Assembly (NCBI GenBank): GCA_020718845.1
Contig: DYRG01000002.1
Span: forward strand, 62,001-126,000
Length of the DNA: 64,000 nt
Source: Thiomargarita sp.
GTDB taxonomy: Bacteria > Pseudomonadota > Gammaproteobacteria > Beggiatoales > Beggiatoaceae
Reading direction: 5' to 3'
Positions within the stretch are counted from its first letter, which is position 1; every line of letters begins with the position of its first letter. Made by a program: the position numbers and the translations under genes. Under the pieces are notes generated by a model that did not search any database, was not told the origin of the DNA, and worked only from the letters and a program-made list of their open reading frames with translations. Positions 52,646-62,152 of this stretch are shown one piece after another.

Positions 52646-53689
52646 TTATAATAAGCCTTGTTCTTCAAATAGAGCATTATTACGGGGTTTTAATTGAAAA
52701 TGTTCCCACGCTAAACGGGTAGCAATTCTTCCACGCGGCGTGCGCATGAGAAATCCCTGTTGTAATAAATAAGGCTCAACCACTTCCTCTAAAGTTCCTC
52801 TCTCGTCACCAATCGCTGCCGCTAAACTTTCAATGCCAGCGGGTCCGCCGTCGAATTTCTGCATTAAGGTTAAAAGGAACTTGTGATCTAAAATGTCTAA
52901 ACCAAAGGTATCAACTTTAAGTAAATCAAGAGCTTGCTGAGCAATAGTTAGTTTTATAACGCCATCTGACTTAATTTGCGCAAAATCACGCACTCGACGC
53001 AATAATCTATTTGCGATGCGCGGCGTACCCCTTGATCTTTTGGCAATTTCATAGCCACCCTCATCGGTGATTTCTGCATTTAAGATACGCGCAGAACGGC
53101 TAATAATGTGGGCTAAATCATCAATACTGTAAAATTCGAGGCGTTGACTGATTCCAAAGCGATCTCGCAGCGGCGCAGTCAATAATCCACTCCGCGTCGT
53201 CGCTCCCACCAACGTGAACGGCGGCAAATCCAACTTAATCGACCGCGCCGCTGGTCCTTCGCCAATCATAATGTCGAGCTGATAATCCTCCATCGCAGGA
53301 TATAAAATTTCCTCAACGATGGGGCTAAGTCGATGAATTTCATCAATAAAAAGCACATCACGCGCTTCTAAATTGGTTAATAACGCCGCCAAATCTCCCG
53401 CTTTTTCTAAAACTGGACCCGACGTTTGCCGCAAATTCACCCCCATTTCACGCGCGATAATGTTGGCAAGAGTTGTTTTGCCTAATCCTGGCGGACCAAA
53501 AAGTAGAACATGATCAAGGGCTTCCCCGCGAGATTGCGCCGCTGGTATGAATATTTCCAGTTGCTCACGAATATGCGGTTGCCCAACATAATCCTGCAAC
53601 CGACGGGGGCGAATTTCCGCATCCAGCGTAGTTTCTTCGGGTGTCGATGCTCGCTGCGGTGCAATTAAACGATCAGTGTGAATTGCCAT
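52646..53689 (-). CDS. ruvB: Holliday junction branch migration helicase RuvB
   Basis: RuvB (347 aa), the AAA+ motor for branch migration. Seen: [11 protein letters not shown], Walker [12 protein letters not shown] at about 61-71, Walker [11 protein letters not shown], the [24 protein letters not shown] segment features (beta hairpin and sensor 1), arginine finger LRDRFG, sensor 2 [13 protein letters not shown], and the C-terminal winged helix. ruvA and ruvC are not adjacent, unlike the common ruvCAB or ruvAB order; the tol operon often lies downstream of ruvB in Gammaproteobacteria, and here the broken HNH gene separates the two. Confidence 0.97.
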   Translation of the reverse strand: MAIHTDRLIAPQRASTPEETTLDAEIRPRRLQDYVGQPHIREQLEIFIPAAQSRGEALDHVLLFGPPGLGKTTLANIIAREMGVNLRQTSGPVLEKAGDLAALLTNLEARDVLFIDEIHRLSPIVEEILYPAMEDYQLDIMIGEGPAARSIKLDLPPFTLVGATTRSGLLTAPLRDRFGISQRLEFYSIDDLAHIISRSARILNAEITDEGGYEIAKRSRGTPRIANRLLRRVRDFAQIKSDGVIKLTIAQQALDLLKVDTFGLDILDHKFLLTLMQKFDGGPAGIESLAAAIGDERGTLEEVVEPYLLQQGFLMRTPRGRIATRLAWEHFQLKPRNNALFEEQGLL

Positions 53690-53695
53690 AACATC

Positions 53696-54295
53696 TTATT
53701 TTAACAGATTTTTTTGTTTTAAAAAAGCTAACACTTGATCGCGGCTTTCCTCGACTGAAATCGTGGCAGTATTCACCATCAAATCAGGTTGCTCTGGAAT
53801 TTCATATGGTGAGGAAATCCCCGTGAAATGTTTAATTTCACCTTTTCTTGCCTTTTGATATAAACCTTTTACATCACGTTGCTCACACATTTCTAATGAA
53901 CAATTGCAATAGATTTCAATAAAATTTTCTTTACCAACTAATTCACGAACTTTCTGACGATCTGATCGAAATGGTGAAATAAAAGCTGTTAAAACAATTG
54001 CTCCCGCTTCGACAAATAGTTTTGAAATCTCACCAACTCGACGAATGTTTTCAATTCGATCCGCATCACTAAAACCCAAGTCTTTACATAATCCATGCCG
54101 CACATTATCACCATCTAAAACAAAGGTTCGACAATGTTGTTGAAATAAACTTTCCTCAACAATATGTGCTAAAGTTGATTTGCCAGCGCCAGACAAACCC
54201 GTGAACCATAAAACCGCGCTATGATGTTGATTTTGTTGTTCTCTTCGCGCTCGCGTTACGGTTGCATGATGCCAGACGATGTTATTATTTTGCAT
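53696..54295 (-). CDS. cysC: Adenylylsulfate kinase
   Basis: CysC (199 aa) phosphorylates APS to PAPS. Walker [10 protein letters not shown] at about 33-41, then [26 protein letters not shown] and FISPFRSDR (lid), [23 protein letters not shown] and [11 protein letters not shown]. All typical and complete. No cysND or cysH is nearby. The 6-nt gap to ruvB suggests co-transcription. Confidence 0.96.
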   Translation of the reverse strand: MQNNNIVWHHATVTRARREQQNQHHSAVLWFTGLSGAGKSTLAHIVEESLFQQHCRTFVLDGDNVRHGLCKDLGFSDADRIENIRRVGEISKLFVEAGAIVLTAFISPFRSDRQKVRELVGKENFIEIYCNCSLEMCEQRDVKGLYQKARKGEIKHFTGISSPYEIPEQPDLMVNTATISVEESRDQVLAFLKQKNLLK

Positions 54296-54389
54296 AATAG
54301 TTGTTTTCCATTCAAATAAAGTAGGATTGTACCGTTAAAAACAATTTCGTATAATACGAACTTAATACATTTTTGGGTGAAGAAATAAA

Positions 54390-54842
54390 ATGAATACGTC
54401 ACAAAGTGTTCGTAGCCTATTGATTCCATTGAGTTCTGGGTGGTTGTTGTTACCCGGAGCGATGGTTGCTGAAGTAATCCCTTTTCGCGCGCCCGACCAA
54501 CCTAATCATGATAATGGTTGGTTAAAAGGTTTATTTGCATGGCGAGATCAAACCGTTCCTCTGATTTCTTTTGAAAAAATTGCTCACTTAGATCAATCAA
54601 ATACCACAGATAATCCGCGCATTATTATTTGTTATGGAATTAAGAACCCTAAAAAGCTCCCTTTCTATGGAATTAAAACCCCATCTATTCCTTTAAGTGT
54701 GAATGTCAATGAGAACACATTGAAATCACCATTGCCGATTTCTAAAGATCATCAGGGTTTATTAGCCAGTGTGATTGTAGTAAATAAAATTGCTTGGCTT
54801 CCCGATATTGATTACATTGAGAAACTCTTAATTGAAAGATAA
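54390..54842 (+). CDS. CheW-like chemotaxis/pilus signalling protein
   Basis: A 150-aa single-domain CheW-like protein: LIPLSSGWLLLPGAMVAEVIPF at the start, WLKGLFAWRDQTVPLISFE (the most conserved element), IIICYGI, and a C-terminal LPDIDYIEKLL. Such proteins tie chemoreceptors to a CheA-type kinase; the sequence resembles the short CheW copies (PilI/ChpC type) of twitching-motility pathways more than classical CheW. No CheA is nearby. It is convergent with sirB1 with a 2-nt gap and divergent from cysC. Confidence 0.8.
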   Translation: MNTSQSVRSLLIPLSSGWLLLPGAMVAEVIPFRAPDQPNHDNGWLKGLFAWRDQTVPLISFEKIAHLDQSNTTDNPRIIICYGIKNPKKLPFYGIKTPSIPLSVNVNENTLKSPLPISKDHQGLLASVIVVNKIAWLPDIDYIEKLLIER

Positions 54843-54844
54843 GG

Positions 54845-55699
54845 TTAATGGAAGCGTTTGATTTGATTGGATAATTGATTGATTTGTTCTTCAATAAAAT
54901 CACTATCAATTGCATAAGGTTCGATGCTTAAATATCGCTCGTAATCAGAAACCGCTGCGCGAGCGCATTCTAATCGTTGATATAACATTCCTCGATCTCG
55001 CCATTCTTCTGATAAATCTGGATTTATAATTAGCAGTTGTTCCATAATTGCCAATAGTTTTGACCATTGCTCAGAACGTAAGTAAATATCTTTCAAGTTT
55101 CTCAACATTCTAATCAAAATATCTTGCTGATTAGCGGTTTGTAATGCTTGTCGGAGAAATATGCGACCCGCTCGTCCTTTTCCTTGAATTTCCTCTAAAC
55201 GTTGATTTAACATTGTTTCGCTTAAAGGAATGCCTTTTGAAAACGGATCAAGCACCAACATACTATGCGCTGACATTTCTAGTTTCACTAAAAAATGACC
55301 CGGAAATGAAATCCCTTTCAATGGCAATCCTAAACGTTGTCCAACTTCTAAATAAATAATCGCCAAAGTAATAGGAATTCCCGTTTTACGATCTAATACT
55401 TCATTTAAAAAAGAGTTCTTTGGATCATAATAGTTTTCTAAATTACCGCAGAAACCTTCTTCCTCAAACAAAACTTGATTCAAAGTAGTAATCATATTGG
55501 GGGTTGATTGATGAATAATTCGTTGACGAACTTGATTGGCTAGTTCTTCAAATCGCTGCATATAATTAATAATATTTAATTCAGGATATTCCATCTTTGC
55601 TAAGAGCAACGCGGTTTCTGCTAAATTCGGTTGAGAAACCCCATTGCTTAACCATTGTTGCAATTCTAAAGTTGCGGGCGTGCTGGGAATCAGGTGCAT
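54845..55699 (-). CDS. SirB1 family protein (transglutaminase-like and TPR)
   Basis: A 284-aa protein of the SirB1/YchA family. N-terminal to middle: the transglutaminase-like SirB1_N domain with NLENYYDPKNSFLNEVLDRKTGIPITLAIIYLEVGQRLGLP and GISFPGHFLVKLE; C-terminal TPR-like region with LLIINPDLSEEWRDRGMLYQRL. Most family members lack a proven activity. It is last in the operon RND-folK-folM-ispD-sirB1. Confidence 0.88.
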   Translation of the reverse strand: MHLIPSTPATLELQQWLSNGVSQPNLAETALLLAKMEYPELNIINYMQRFEELANQVRQRIIHQSTPNMITTLNQVLFEEEGFCGNLENYYDPKNSFLNEVLDRKTGIPITLAIIYLEVGQRLGLPLKGISFPGHFLVKLEMSAHSMLVLDPFSKGIPLSETMLNQRLEEIQGKGRAGRIFLRQALQTANQQDILIRMLRNLKDIYLRSEQWSKLLAIMEQLLIINPDLSEEWRDRGMLYQRLECARAAVSDYERYLSIEPYAIDSDFIEEQINQLSNQIKRFH

Positions 55700-55707
55700 A
55701 AATACTC

Positions 55708-56391
55708 CTAATTCAATAGGTTAGAAAGAAATAAATGCGCTAATTGTAAATCATTTGGATGCGTAATTTTAATATTATCCGCATGACCTTCAATTAACAT
55801 TGGATGTAATCCTAAAAATTCAATTGCTTGTGCTTCATCTGTAATGATTTGTTGCTTTTCTAAAGCCGTTTCTAAGGCTGTTTTTAATGTTTTAAAACGA
55901 AACATTTGAGGCGTTAAAGCGTGCCAGAGATTTTCTCTATTAACAGTGGTTTCAACGTGCTGGTTTTTTGCTCGTTTCATGGTATCTCGAACTGACACCG
56001 CTAATAATCCACCCACTTCATGATCTTGTAATTCAAACATTAACTTTTCAATATCGCTTTTTCTCACGCAAGGTCGAGCGGCATCATGTACTAAAATCCA
56101 ATTATTTTCCTCTGCATATTTCTCTAAAAATTTTAAGCCATTTAAAACCGAATCACAACGTTCTTTTCCTCCGTTGGTCATCATGATTTGTTTTGAAATC
56201 GATAATTGATTAAAAAAAAGATCATCAGGCGCAAGACAAATCACAATCCCTTTTATTTGAGGTAAATTTTGAAACCGATTGATCGTGTGTTCTAAAACAG
56301 TTTGATCACCCAATTTCAAATATTGTTTGGGAATTTCTGTTCCCATGCGTTTTCCAATGCCAGCGGCTGGAATAATGACCCAATAATTCAT
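55708..56391 (-). CDS. ispD: 2-C-methyl-D-erythritol 4-phosphate cytidylyltransferase
   Basis: IspD (227 aa) makes CDP-methylerythritol from CTP and MEP. Seen: IIPAAGIGKRMGTEIPKQYLKLGD, GGKERCDSVLNGL, ILVHDAARPCV, and VETTVNRENLW. Length and motifs are standard. It is 2 nt downstream of folM and 9 nt before sirB1; unlike many genomes it is not next to ispF, which lies 6 kb away. Confidence 0.96.
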   Translation of the reverse strand: MNYWVIIPAAGIGKRMGTEIPKQYLKLGDQTVLEHTINRFQNLPQIKGIVICLAPDDLFFNQLSISKQIMMTNGGKERCDSVLNGLKFLEKYAEENNWILVHDAARPCVRKSDIEKLMFELQDHEVGGLLAVSVRDTMKRAKNQHVETTVNRENLWHALTPQMFRFKTLKTALETALEKQQIITDEAQAIEFLGLHPMLIEGHADNIKITHPNDLQLAHLFLSNLLN

Positions 56392-56392
56392 A

Positions 56393-57133
56393 TCAATTAA
56401 AATTAAGCGTATTACGCCCCGTGTTGGTTAATAATTCACCACCGTCCACCACTAAAATATGACCAGTGATATATTCATTTGAAATCAAACTTAAAATTGC
56501 TTGATTAATTTCTTTCAAATCCGCAAAACGTTGCAATGGAATGCCTTTCTTTCGCCAGTTGTTATAATCTTCAGTGCGTGATGCAATCGGTAAAACCGTA
56601 CCAGGTGCAACCCCATTTACTCTAATATGTGGTGCAAATTCCATTGCCGCCATTTTAGTTAATTCTGCTAAGGCTTTCTTTGCTAATAAATACGCAGCAT
56701 ATTGAAATTGATTAAAACCCATTTTATTATCTATAATATTGATTATATTACCTTTTTTACAATATTGCGCGTAATTTTTAATTAAGAAAAAAGGGGCTTT
56801 TAAATTCATCGCAATTTGTTCATCAAACGTATCAATAGTTGTATTTTGAATTAGTGCTTGTTGATAAGTCGATGCACTATTAATTAAAACATTTAAATGA
56901 GGAAATCGTTGAATAGTTTTTTGAATTAAAGGTTCTATTTCTTCTGCGTTGCTTAAATTAGCTTGAAATAATTCACATTGCACACCGAGTTGTTGAATTT
57001 GTTGTTGAGTTTCTTGCGCTGCATTTACCGACGAATGATAATGTAATGCAATGTCGTAGCCTTGTTTTGCTAATGCTAAAGCAATGCCTTTTCCTACCCG
57101 AATTGCACCGCCCGTAATTAATGCTGCTTTCAT
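56393..57133 (-). CDS. folM: Pteridine reductase / dihydromonapterin reductase-like SDR
   Basis: A 246-aa short-chain dehydrogenase. Seen: ALITGGAIRVGKGIALAL (the GGxxRVG variant of the cofactor loop typical of pteridine reductases), NVLINSAS, a YLLAKKAL-type catalytic YxxxK, and the C-terminal GHILVVDGG. It would reduce dihydromonapterin or dihydrofolate (FolM/PTR1-like). The frame is open to 57196, but MKAALITGG begins at 57133, with the ATG overlapping the folK stop (ATGA) and AAAGGA upstream. Sitting after folK supports a pterin role. Confidence 0.88.
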   Translation of the reverse strand: MKAALITGGAIRVGKGIALALAKQGYDIALHYHSSVNAAQETQQQIQQLGVQCELFQANLSNAEEIEPLIQKTIQRFPHLNVLINSASTYQQALIQNTTIDTFDEQIAMNLKAPFFLIKNYAQYCKKGNIINIIDNKMGFNQFQYAAYLLAKKALAELTKMAAMEFAPHIRVNGVAPGTVLPIASRTEDYNNWRKKGIPLQRFADLKEINQAILSLISNEYITGHILVVDGGELLTNTGRNTLNFN

Positions 57134-57624
57134 AGTTTTTCCTTTGTTATCCAAATCGCATTTAAACCAAATTTTTGGTGGTTTATTTCTAAACAAATAC
57201 CATTTTCTAATGCTAGTATTTCTATAGGATACCCTAAATAAGCTAACAATTCCAATAGCAAAGGCTTAATATAGGATTCCGTTGGAAAATTTTGAATATC
57301 ATTTAATTTTTCAAGCCCCCAAATAATATCTATATCCGCTGGATGATCTTTTTTTGCTCGATTTGGATCGTTTCTATTGCGTCCTAATTGCGTTTCAATG
57401 TGATTAAAATATTCTTTTAATTCAATTTCTTTTTCTTTTAGTTCATCGCTTTCAAAATAAATGCACGCATTCAAAAAGTAATTTTTAGAAATAAAACCTT
57501 CAGGTTCAGTTAAAATCACTTTGCTAATCAATAAACGCTCAGAAAATTGAAATAATTGGTCGATGATTAAAATAAAATTTTTTTCGGGTTCAATATTTGA
57601 ACCGATGCTTAAAAAGTAGTGCAT
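57130..57624 (-). CDS. folK: 6-hydroxymethyl-7,8-dihydropterin pyrophosphokinase
   Basis: FolK (164 aa) in folate synthesis. The HPPK motif LGRNRNDPNRAKKDHPADIDI is complete, and the N-terminus YFLSIGSNIEPEKN and SKVILTEPEGF match. It is AT-rich and diverged towards its C-terminus but the catalytic residues (Asp-x-Asp in ADIDI) are present. Overlaps folM by 4 nt and sits 1 nt from the RND pump gene stop. Confidence 0.9.
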   Translation of the reverse strand: MHYFLSIGSNIEPEKNFILIIDQLFQFSERLLISKVILTEPEGFISKNYFLNACIYFESDELKEKEIELKEYFNHIETQLGRNRNDPNRAKKDHPADIDIIWGLEKLNDIQNFPTESYIKPLLLELLAYLGYPIEILALENGICLEINHQKFGLNAIWITKEKL

Positions 57625-57625
57625 T

Positions 57626-60600
57626 TTATTTCACACGAAACCATGCCGCATATAATGCTGGAAGAAATAATAAAGTGAGCAATGTTGCACCCATCAAACC
57701 ACCCATAATTGCAACCGCCATTGGTCCCCAGAAAATGTTTTGAGAAAGCGGAATCATCGCTAAAATAGCGGCTAAAGCAGTAAGCATAATCGGACGAAAT
57801 CTTCTCACAGTTGATTCAATAATCGCTTCTTTTAAAGGTAAACCAGTTTCTACATCTTGATCAATTTGATCTACTAAAATCACCGAGTTACGCATGATCA
57901 TCCCGCTTAATGAAATCGCCCCTAACATTGCAACAAAACCAAATGGACTATGCAATGCCAACAGAGCAACGGTCATCCCAATTAAGCCTAAAGGTGCAGT
58001 TAATAAAACTAATACAGTTTTAGAAAAATTCTTTAGCTGAAGCATTAAAATTGTAATGATCGTAATTAACATGATCGGCATCACTTGTCCAATGGGTTTT
58101 TGTGATTTTGAACTTTCTTCAAATGCTCCCCCAATTTCAATGCGATAACCAGCAGGGAGTTTCTCACGGAGTTCTTTTAATTGTGGATCGATTTGTAATG
58201 AAACATCGGGAGCTTGAATATTATCCGCAATATCTGCTCGTGCGTGAACCATAATATCACGATTTTTTCTCCAAATAATACCTTCTTCAAATGAGGGTTC
58301 AATGCGCGCAATTTGCTCTAAAGGAATGGTGCGTTTGCTATCCAAATACAAATTAATGTCTTTTAATTTGCTCAAATCAGTTCGTTCTTCAGGCTTTGCT
58401 CTCGCAATAATGTCAATGCGTTTGTCATTTTCTCGATAAATGGTTAAAGAAGAACCATTTAAATAGGTTTGTAAGTTTCTCGCTAAAGTTTGAGCACTAA
58501 TCCCTAATTGTTGGGCTTTGTCATCATCAACAATCACACGAATACTTTTGGCGGGTTCTTGCCAATCTAAATGTACGTCATGAACGTGAGGATTTTTGCG
58601 CATAATTTGAGCAACTTCACGAGCAATTGCTTGGGTTTTCTCTATTTCTCGACCTGTTACACGAAATTGCACGGGATAATTCACGGGCGGTCCATTTTCT
58701 AAACGAGAAACCCGACCACGTACATTTGGAAAATCTTTATCAAAAGCCCCGCGTAATTTCTGTAAAACTGCTTCACGAGCCTTTCCTCCTTTGGTCATGA
58801 TCACTAATTGGGCAAAATTAGTGTTAAACAACTGAACGTCTAACGCTAAATAAAAACGTGGAGAACCACCGCCAATATAAGTTGCGTAATTAACGATATT
58901 TTGATCATTTGCTAAAAGGGTTTCTAGTTTTTTAACTTCTTTTTCTGTTGATTCAAATGAAGAACCTTGAGGAAGTCGCATTTCTAAAATGAGTTCTGGA
59001 CGACTCGAAGAAGGAAAGAATTGTTGCTCGACAAATCCAAATCCAATCACCGAAGAAACAAATAAAGCAACGGTGATCAAAATAACGGTTTTACGAAATC
59101 TCACGCACAAAGCAACTAATTTGCGAAAAGGAACGTAAAAACCTCGATGATAAACGTCATGTTCTTGATCTGGAACGTATTTTGGCGTGGGCAATAACAC
59201 ATATCCCAAATAAGGAATAAATAACACCGCGACCACCCACGAAACAAGCAATGACACAATTACAACCACAAACATTGAGTGGGTATATTCGCCCGCCGCC
59301 GATTTCGCCAAGCCGACTGGAATGAAGCCCGCCGCCGTGACTAAAGTGCCGCTCAACATCGGGAAAGCCGTTGATTTATAAGCAAAAGTTGCAGCTTTGA
59401 CGCGATCCCAGCCTTGTTCGAGTTTGATTGCCATCATTTCAACCGCGATCATCGCATCGTCGACTAAAAGTCCTAAGCCGATAATTAATGCGCCCAAAGA
59501 AATTCTTTGTAAATCAACGCCTAACCAAAACATGATTAAAAACGTAATGCTTAAAACTAAAGGAATGCTCAATGCGACGACTAAACCTGTGCGAAATCCG
59601 AGACTTAGAAAACTCACCGCTAAAACAATAATCACTGCTTCGGCTAAAACTTTAACAAAACCACGCACTTCCGACACCACGACGGCGGGTTGATTAGAAA
59701 CTTGGTGCAACTCTAAGCCAAGTGGTAAATTTCTTTTAATATCAAGCATTTTCGATTGCAACGCTTCACCAAGTGCGGGAATATCACCGCCTTTTCGCAT
59801 GGAAATCGCCAATCCAATCGCGGGTTTGCCATTAAAGTGCATTTTGAAAATCGGCGGATCGACATATCCCCGATAAATATGCGCAATATCACCCAAACGA
59901 AAATTTTTGCCATCAATACTAATTAATTGATTTTTAACGGTTTCTAAATCATTGTATGCGCTGTTTAATCGAACAAATAAGGTGTCTGAAGCCGTATCGA
60001 CTCGACCTGCGCTATTTATCGAGTTTCGGGCTTGCAAAGTGTTCAAAATGTAAAGCGGATCAAGACCTAAGGTCGCTAATTGATGATGGGAAAATTCAAG
60101 ATAGATTTTTTCGTCTTGCAAGGCAACGAGTTGGATTTTTCCAACAAATTCAATGCGTAAGAGTTCTTGACACACGCGCTCGGCGTGTTCTTTGAGATCG
60201 GCAAAACTGAAATTATCGCCCGTAAATGCGAAAATTGACCCGAAGGTGTCATCGAATTCATCGTTGAAATAAACCCCTTGTAAATCGCTGGGCAATTCAC
60301 TGCGTAAATCGTTGATTTTCTTACGAACTTGATACCAAACATTTTTAACTTCTGAGGCGGGCATATCGTCGCGTAACATTACAAACACTGTGCCTTCACC
60401 CGGTTTGGTGTAACTTCGAAGTTGGTCGAGGAAAGGCGTTTCTTGGAGTTTTTTCTCAATTCGATCAGTAACTTGCAGCGCAGTTTCTCGAGCAGTCGCA
60501 CCATGCCAAAATGCCTGAACGATCATCACTTTTAGAGTAAAATCAGGGTCTTCGAGCCGCCCCAAATTTGAATACGCCCACACGCCCGCCGCCATCAACA

Positions 60601-60664
60601 TCACCATCAAATAACGAATTAACGGTTGATGTTGCAACGCCCACGCTGACAAATTCGGTAACAT
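57626..60664 (-). CDS. RND efflux transporter permease
   Basis: A 1012-aa inner-membrane RND pump (AcrB/HAE superfamily): one helix at 12-32, two groups of transmembrane helices (about 330-530 and 845-1005) and two large periplasmic domains. Seen: TM4 GLLVDDAMIAVEMM with the paired proton-path aspartates, the GGGSPRFYLALD segment, and the family ending AVAIMGGLMGATLLTLLFLPALYA. It is shorter than AcrB and closer to the MexK/OqxB-like heavier groups that act with a separate periplasmic adaptor; no adaptor or TolC gene is in the window. It leads an operon with folK. Confidence 0.9.
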   Translation of the reverse strand: MLPNLSAWALQHQPLIRYLMVMLMAAGVWAYSNLGRLEDPDFTLKVMIVQAFWHGATARETALQVTDRIEKKLQETPFLDQLRSYTKPGEGTVFVMLRDDMPASEVKNVWYQVRKKINDLRSELPSDLQGVYFNDEFDDTFGSIFAFTGDNFSFADLKEHAERVCQELLRIEFVGKIQLVALQDEKIYLEFSHHQLATLGLDPLYILNTLQARNSINSAGRVDTASDTLFVRLNSAYNDLETVKNQLISIDGKNFRLGDIAHIYRGYVDPPIFKMHFNGKPAIGLAISMRKGGDIPALGEALQSKMLDIKRNLPLGLELHQVSNQPAVVVSEVRGFVKVLAEAVIIVLAVSFLSLGFRTGLVVALSIPLVLSITFLIMFWLGVDLQRISLGALIIGLGLLVDDAMIAVEMMAIKLEQGWDRVKAATFAYKSTAFPMLSGTLVTAAGFIPVGLAKSAAGEYTHSMFVVVIVSLLVSWVVAVLFIPYLGYVLLPTPKYVPDQEHDVYHRGFYVPFRKLVALCVRFRKTVILITVALFVSSVIGFGFVEQQFFPSSSRPELILEMRLPQGSSFESTEKEVKKLETLLANDQNIVNYATYIGGGSPRFYLALDVQLFNTNFAQLVIMTKGGKAREAVLQKLRGAFDKDFPNVRGRVSRLENGPPVNYPVQFRVTGREIEKTQAIAREVAQIMRKNPHVHDVHLDWQEPAKSIRVIVDDDKAQQLGISAQTLARNLQTYLNGSSLTIYRENDKRIDIIARAKPEERTDLSKLKDINLYLDSKRTIPLEQIARIEPSFEEGIIWRKNRDIMVHARADIADNIQAPDVSLQIDPQLKELREKLPAGYRIEIGGAFEESSKSQKPIGQVMPIMLITIITILMLQLKNFSKTVLVLLTAPLGLIGMTVALLALHSPFGFVAMLGAISLSGMIMRNSVILVDQIDQDVETGLPLKEAIIESTVRRFRPIMLTALAAILAMIPLSQNIFWGPMAVAIMGGLMGATLLTLLFLPALYAAWFRVK

Positions 60665-60788
60665 TTCTTCTACATCCTTATTTCAATACAAAAGCCTTAT
60701 TTTACTCGATATTTGATTACTCGTGAAATACTTTATTGATTTGTAAAAAATAACTTTTTTATTTCATAATAAAGCTACATTTCATCTC

Positions 60789-61229
60789 TTAATTAGAAGA
60801 TGACAAATACAGTTGTTCAGGGTCAATTAAAGGCTCGCTAATAATTTCTACTGTATCCGTTTTGATTTCAAAAAAGAAACAACTTCGGCGACCTGTATGA
60901 CACGCGGGACCCGTTTGATCTACTTTTAATAATAACGTATCACCATCACAATCTAAAAATACGCTTTTCAAATATTGAACTTGCCCCGATTCTTCTCCTT
61001 TTCTCCAAAATTTTTTTCTCGATCTTGACCAATAACAAACCCGTTTTGTTTGGAGCGTTTCTAATAACGATTCTCTATTCATCCACGCCATCATTAAAAC
61101 TTCATTTGAATCAAATTGTTGTGAAATGGCGGGTAATAATCCTTCTGAATTAAAAGGCAGTTTCTCCAAAATTTCTTCCCAATTTAAACGAGTTCCAATC
61201 GGAAGTTTCTCAAATTCTTTTAACGACAT
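60789..61229 (-). CDS. hisI: Phosphoribosyl-AMP cyclohydrolase
   Basis: HisI (146 aa), third step of histidine synthesis, without a fused HisE part. Seen: SNEVLMMAWMNRESL, VCYWSRSRKKFWRKGEESG, and the metal sites DCDGDTLL and CHTGRRSCFF. GAGG is 9 nt before the ATG at 61229, better than the one at 61235. It overlaps the nudix/thiE gene by 10 nt and ends the operon. Confidence 0.93.
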   Translation of the reverse strand: MSLKEFEKLPIGTRLNWEEILEKLPFNSEGLLPAISQQFDSNEVLMMAWMNRESLLETLQTKRVCYWSRSRKKFWRKGEESGQVQYLKSVFLDCDGDTLLLKVDQTGPACHTGRRSCFFFEIKTDTVEIISEPLIDPEQLYLSSSN

Positions 61230-62152
61230 TGCCATAATCCTCTAATTGCTGCAATCCCTTGTGCACCATGCGCCCACGCAATCGACAAATCATTTTTTTT
61301 CATTCCACCCAACGCATAAATCGGAATTTTGCTCTGTTCTGTCAATTGAGAAAATTCAAACCAACCAATTGGTTTTTTTTCTAGGTGAGAAAGGGTGTTT
61401 TTAACGGGTGCTAATAAAATAAAATCTGCATCTATTTTATGCGCTTGTTTAATATCTTCTAAGTTGTGGCAAGATACTGATAATATTATATTTTTATCAA
61501 CAGGTCTTTCATTATAAATATAGAGTCTTTGGCTATTTAAATGAATACCTTGACTTTTAACTTGCTGTGCGGATTTCAAATCGGTATTTAAAAGTATTTT
61601 GGTTTGATAAGGTTGAGCTATTTTTAAGATTTTTTCTGCATATTCACAGTATTGTTTATTTTCTAATGAATGTGCACGAAATTGAAGAAATAAAATACCC
61701 GTTTCTAAAGTTTTTTCTAATTCGTACCAAAAATCACCATTAGGCTCAGGTGTAATCGCAATTGTCGAGGGTAATTGCACTGCTTTTAAAATCGGATAAT
61801 TAGCCTCTAAAAAGGTTAAATGTGAGAAATCTGTCAACCATTGGATTTCTTGATGTTCTTTTCCAAAAGGTTCTCCGTTCCAACCTTCCACTTGCCAAAT
61901 ATCTAAATGAATTCTTTTGTTTTCAGGATAATCGTGATTAATATGAATTAAAGGACGCGCATTTGTTACCTCAATTCCTAACTCTTCAAATAGCTCACGC
62001 TTTAAAGTTTGAAATACGGATTCATTAAATTCACGCTTACCACCTGGAAACTCCCACAAACCCGCATAAATCGTATTTGGAAGGCGTTTTGATAATAACG
62101 TTTCTCCCTTTGAATTACGAATCACAGCAGCAACAACGTGTAATGATTTCAT
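61220..62152 (-). CDS. Nudix hydrolase (MutT) - thiamine phosphate synthase-like fusion
   Basis: A 310-aa two-domain protein. N-terminal Nudix domain (about 1-130) of 8-oxo-dGTP type: VVAAVIRNSKGETLLSKR, Nudix box GGKREFNESVFQTLKRELFEELGI with the RE-x2-EE-x-G core. C-terminal ThiE-like barrel (about 140-310): NTDLKSAQQVKSQGIHLNSQRL, DADFILLAPVKNTLSHLEKK, ALGGMKKNDLSIAWAHGAQGIAAIRGLW. The fusion is known in Gammaproteobacteria; the ThiE part often lacks full thiamine-synthase activity. Starts overlap ispF (ATGA). Confidence 0.92.
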   Translation of the reverse strand: MKSLHVVAAVIRNSKGETLLSKRLPNTIYAGLWEFPGGKREFNESVFQTLKRELFEELGIEVTNARPLIHINHDYPENKRIHLDIWQVEGWNGEPFGKEHQEIQWLTDFSHLTFLEANYPILKAVQLPSTIAITPEPNGDFWYELEKTLETGILFLQFRAHSLENKQYCEYAEKILKIAQPYQTKILLNTDLKSAQQVKSQGIHLNSQRLYIYNERPVDKNIILSVSCHNLEDIKQAHKIDADFILLAPVKNTLSHLEKKPIGWFEFSQLTEQSKIPIYALGGMKKNDLSIAWAHGAQGIAAIRGLWQCR

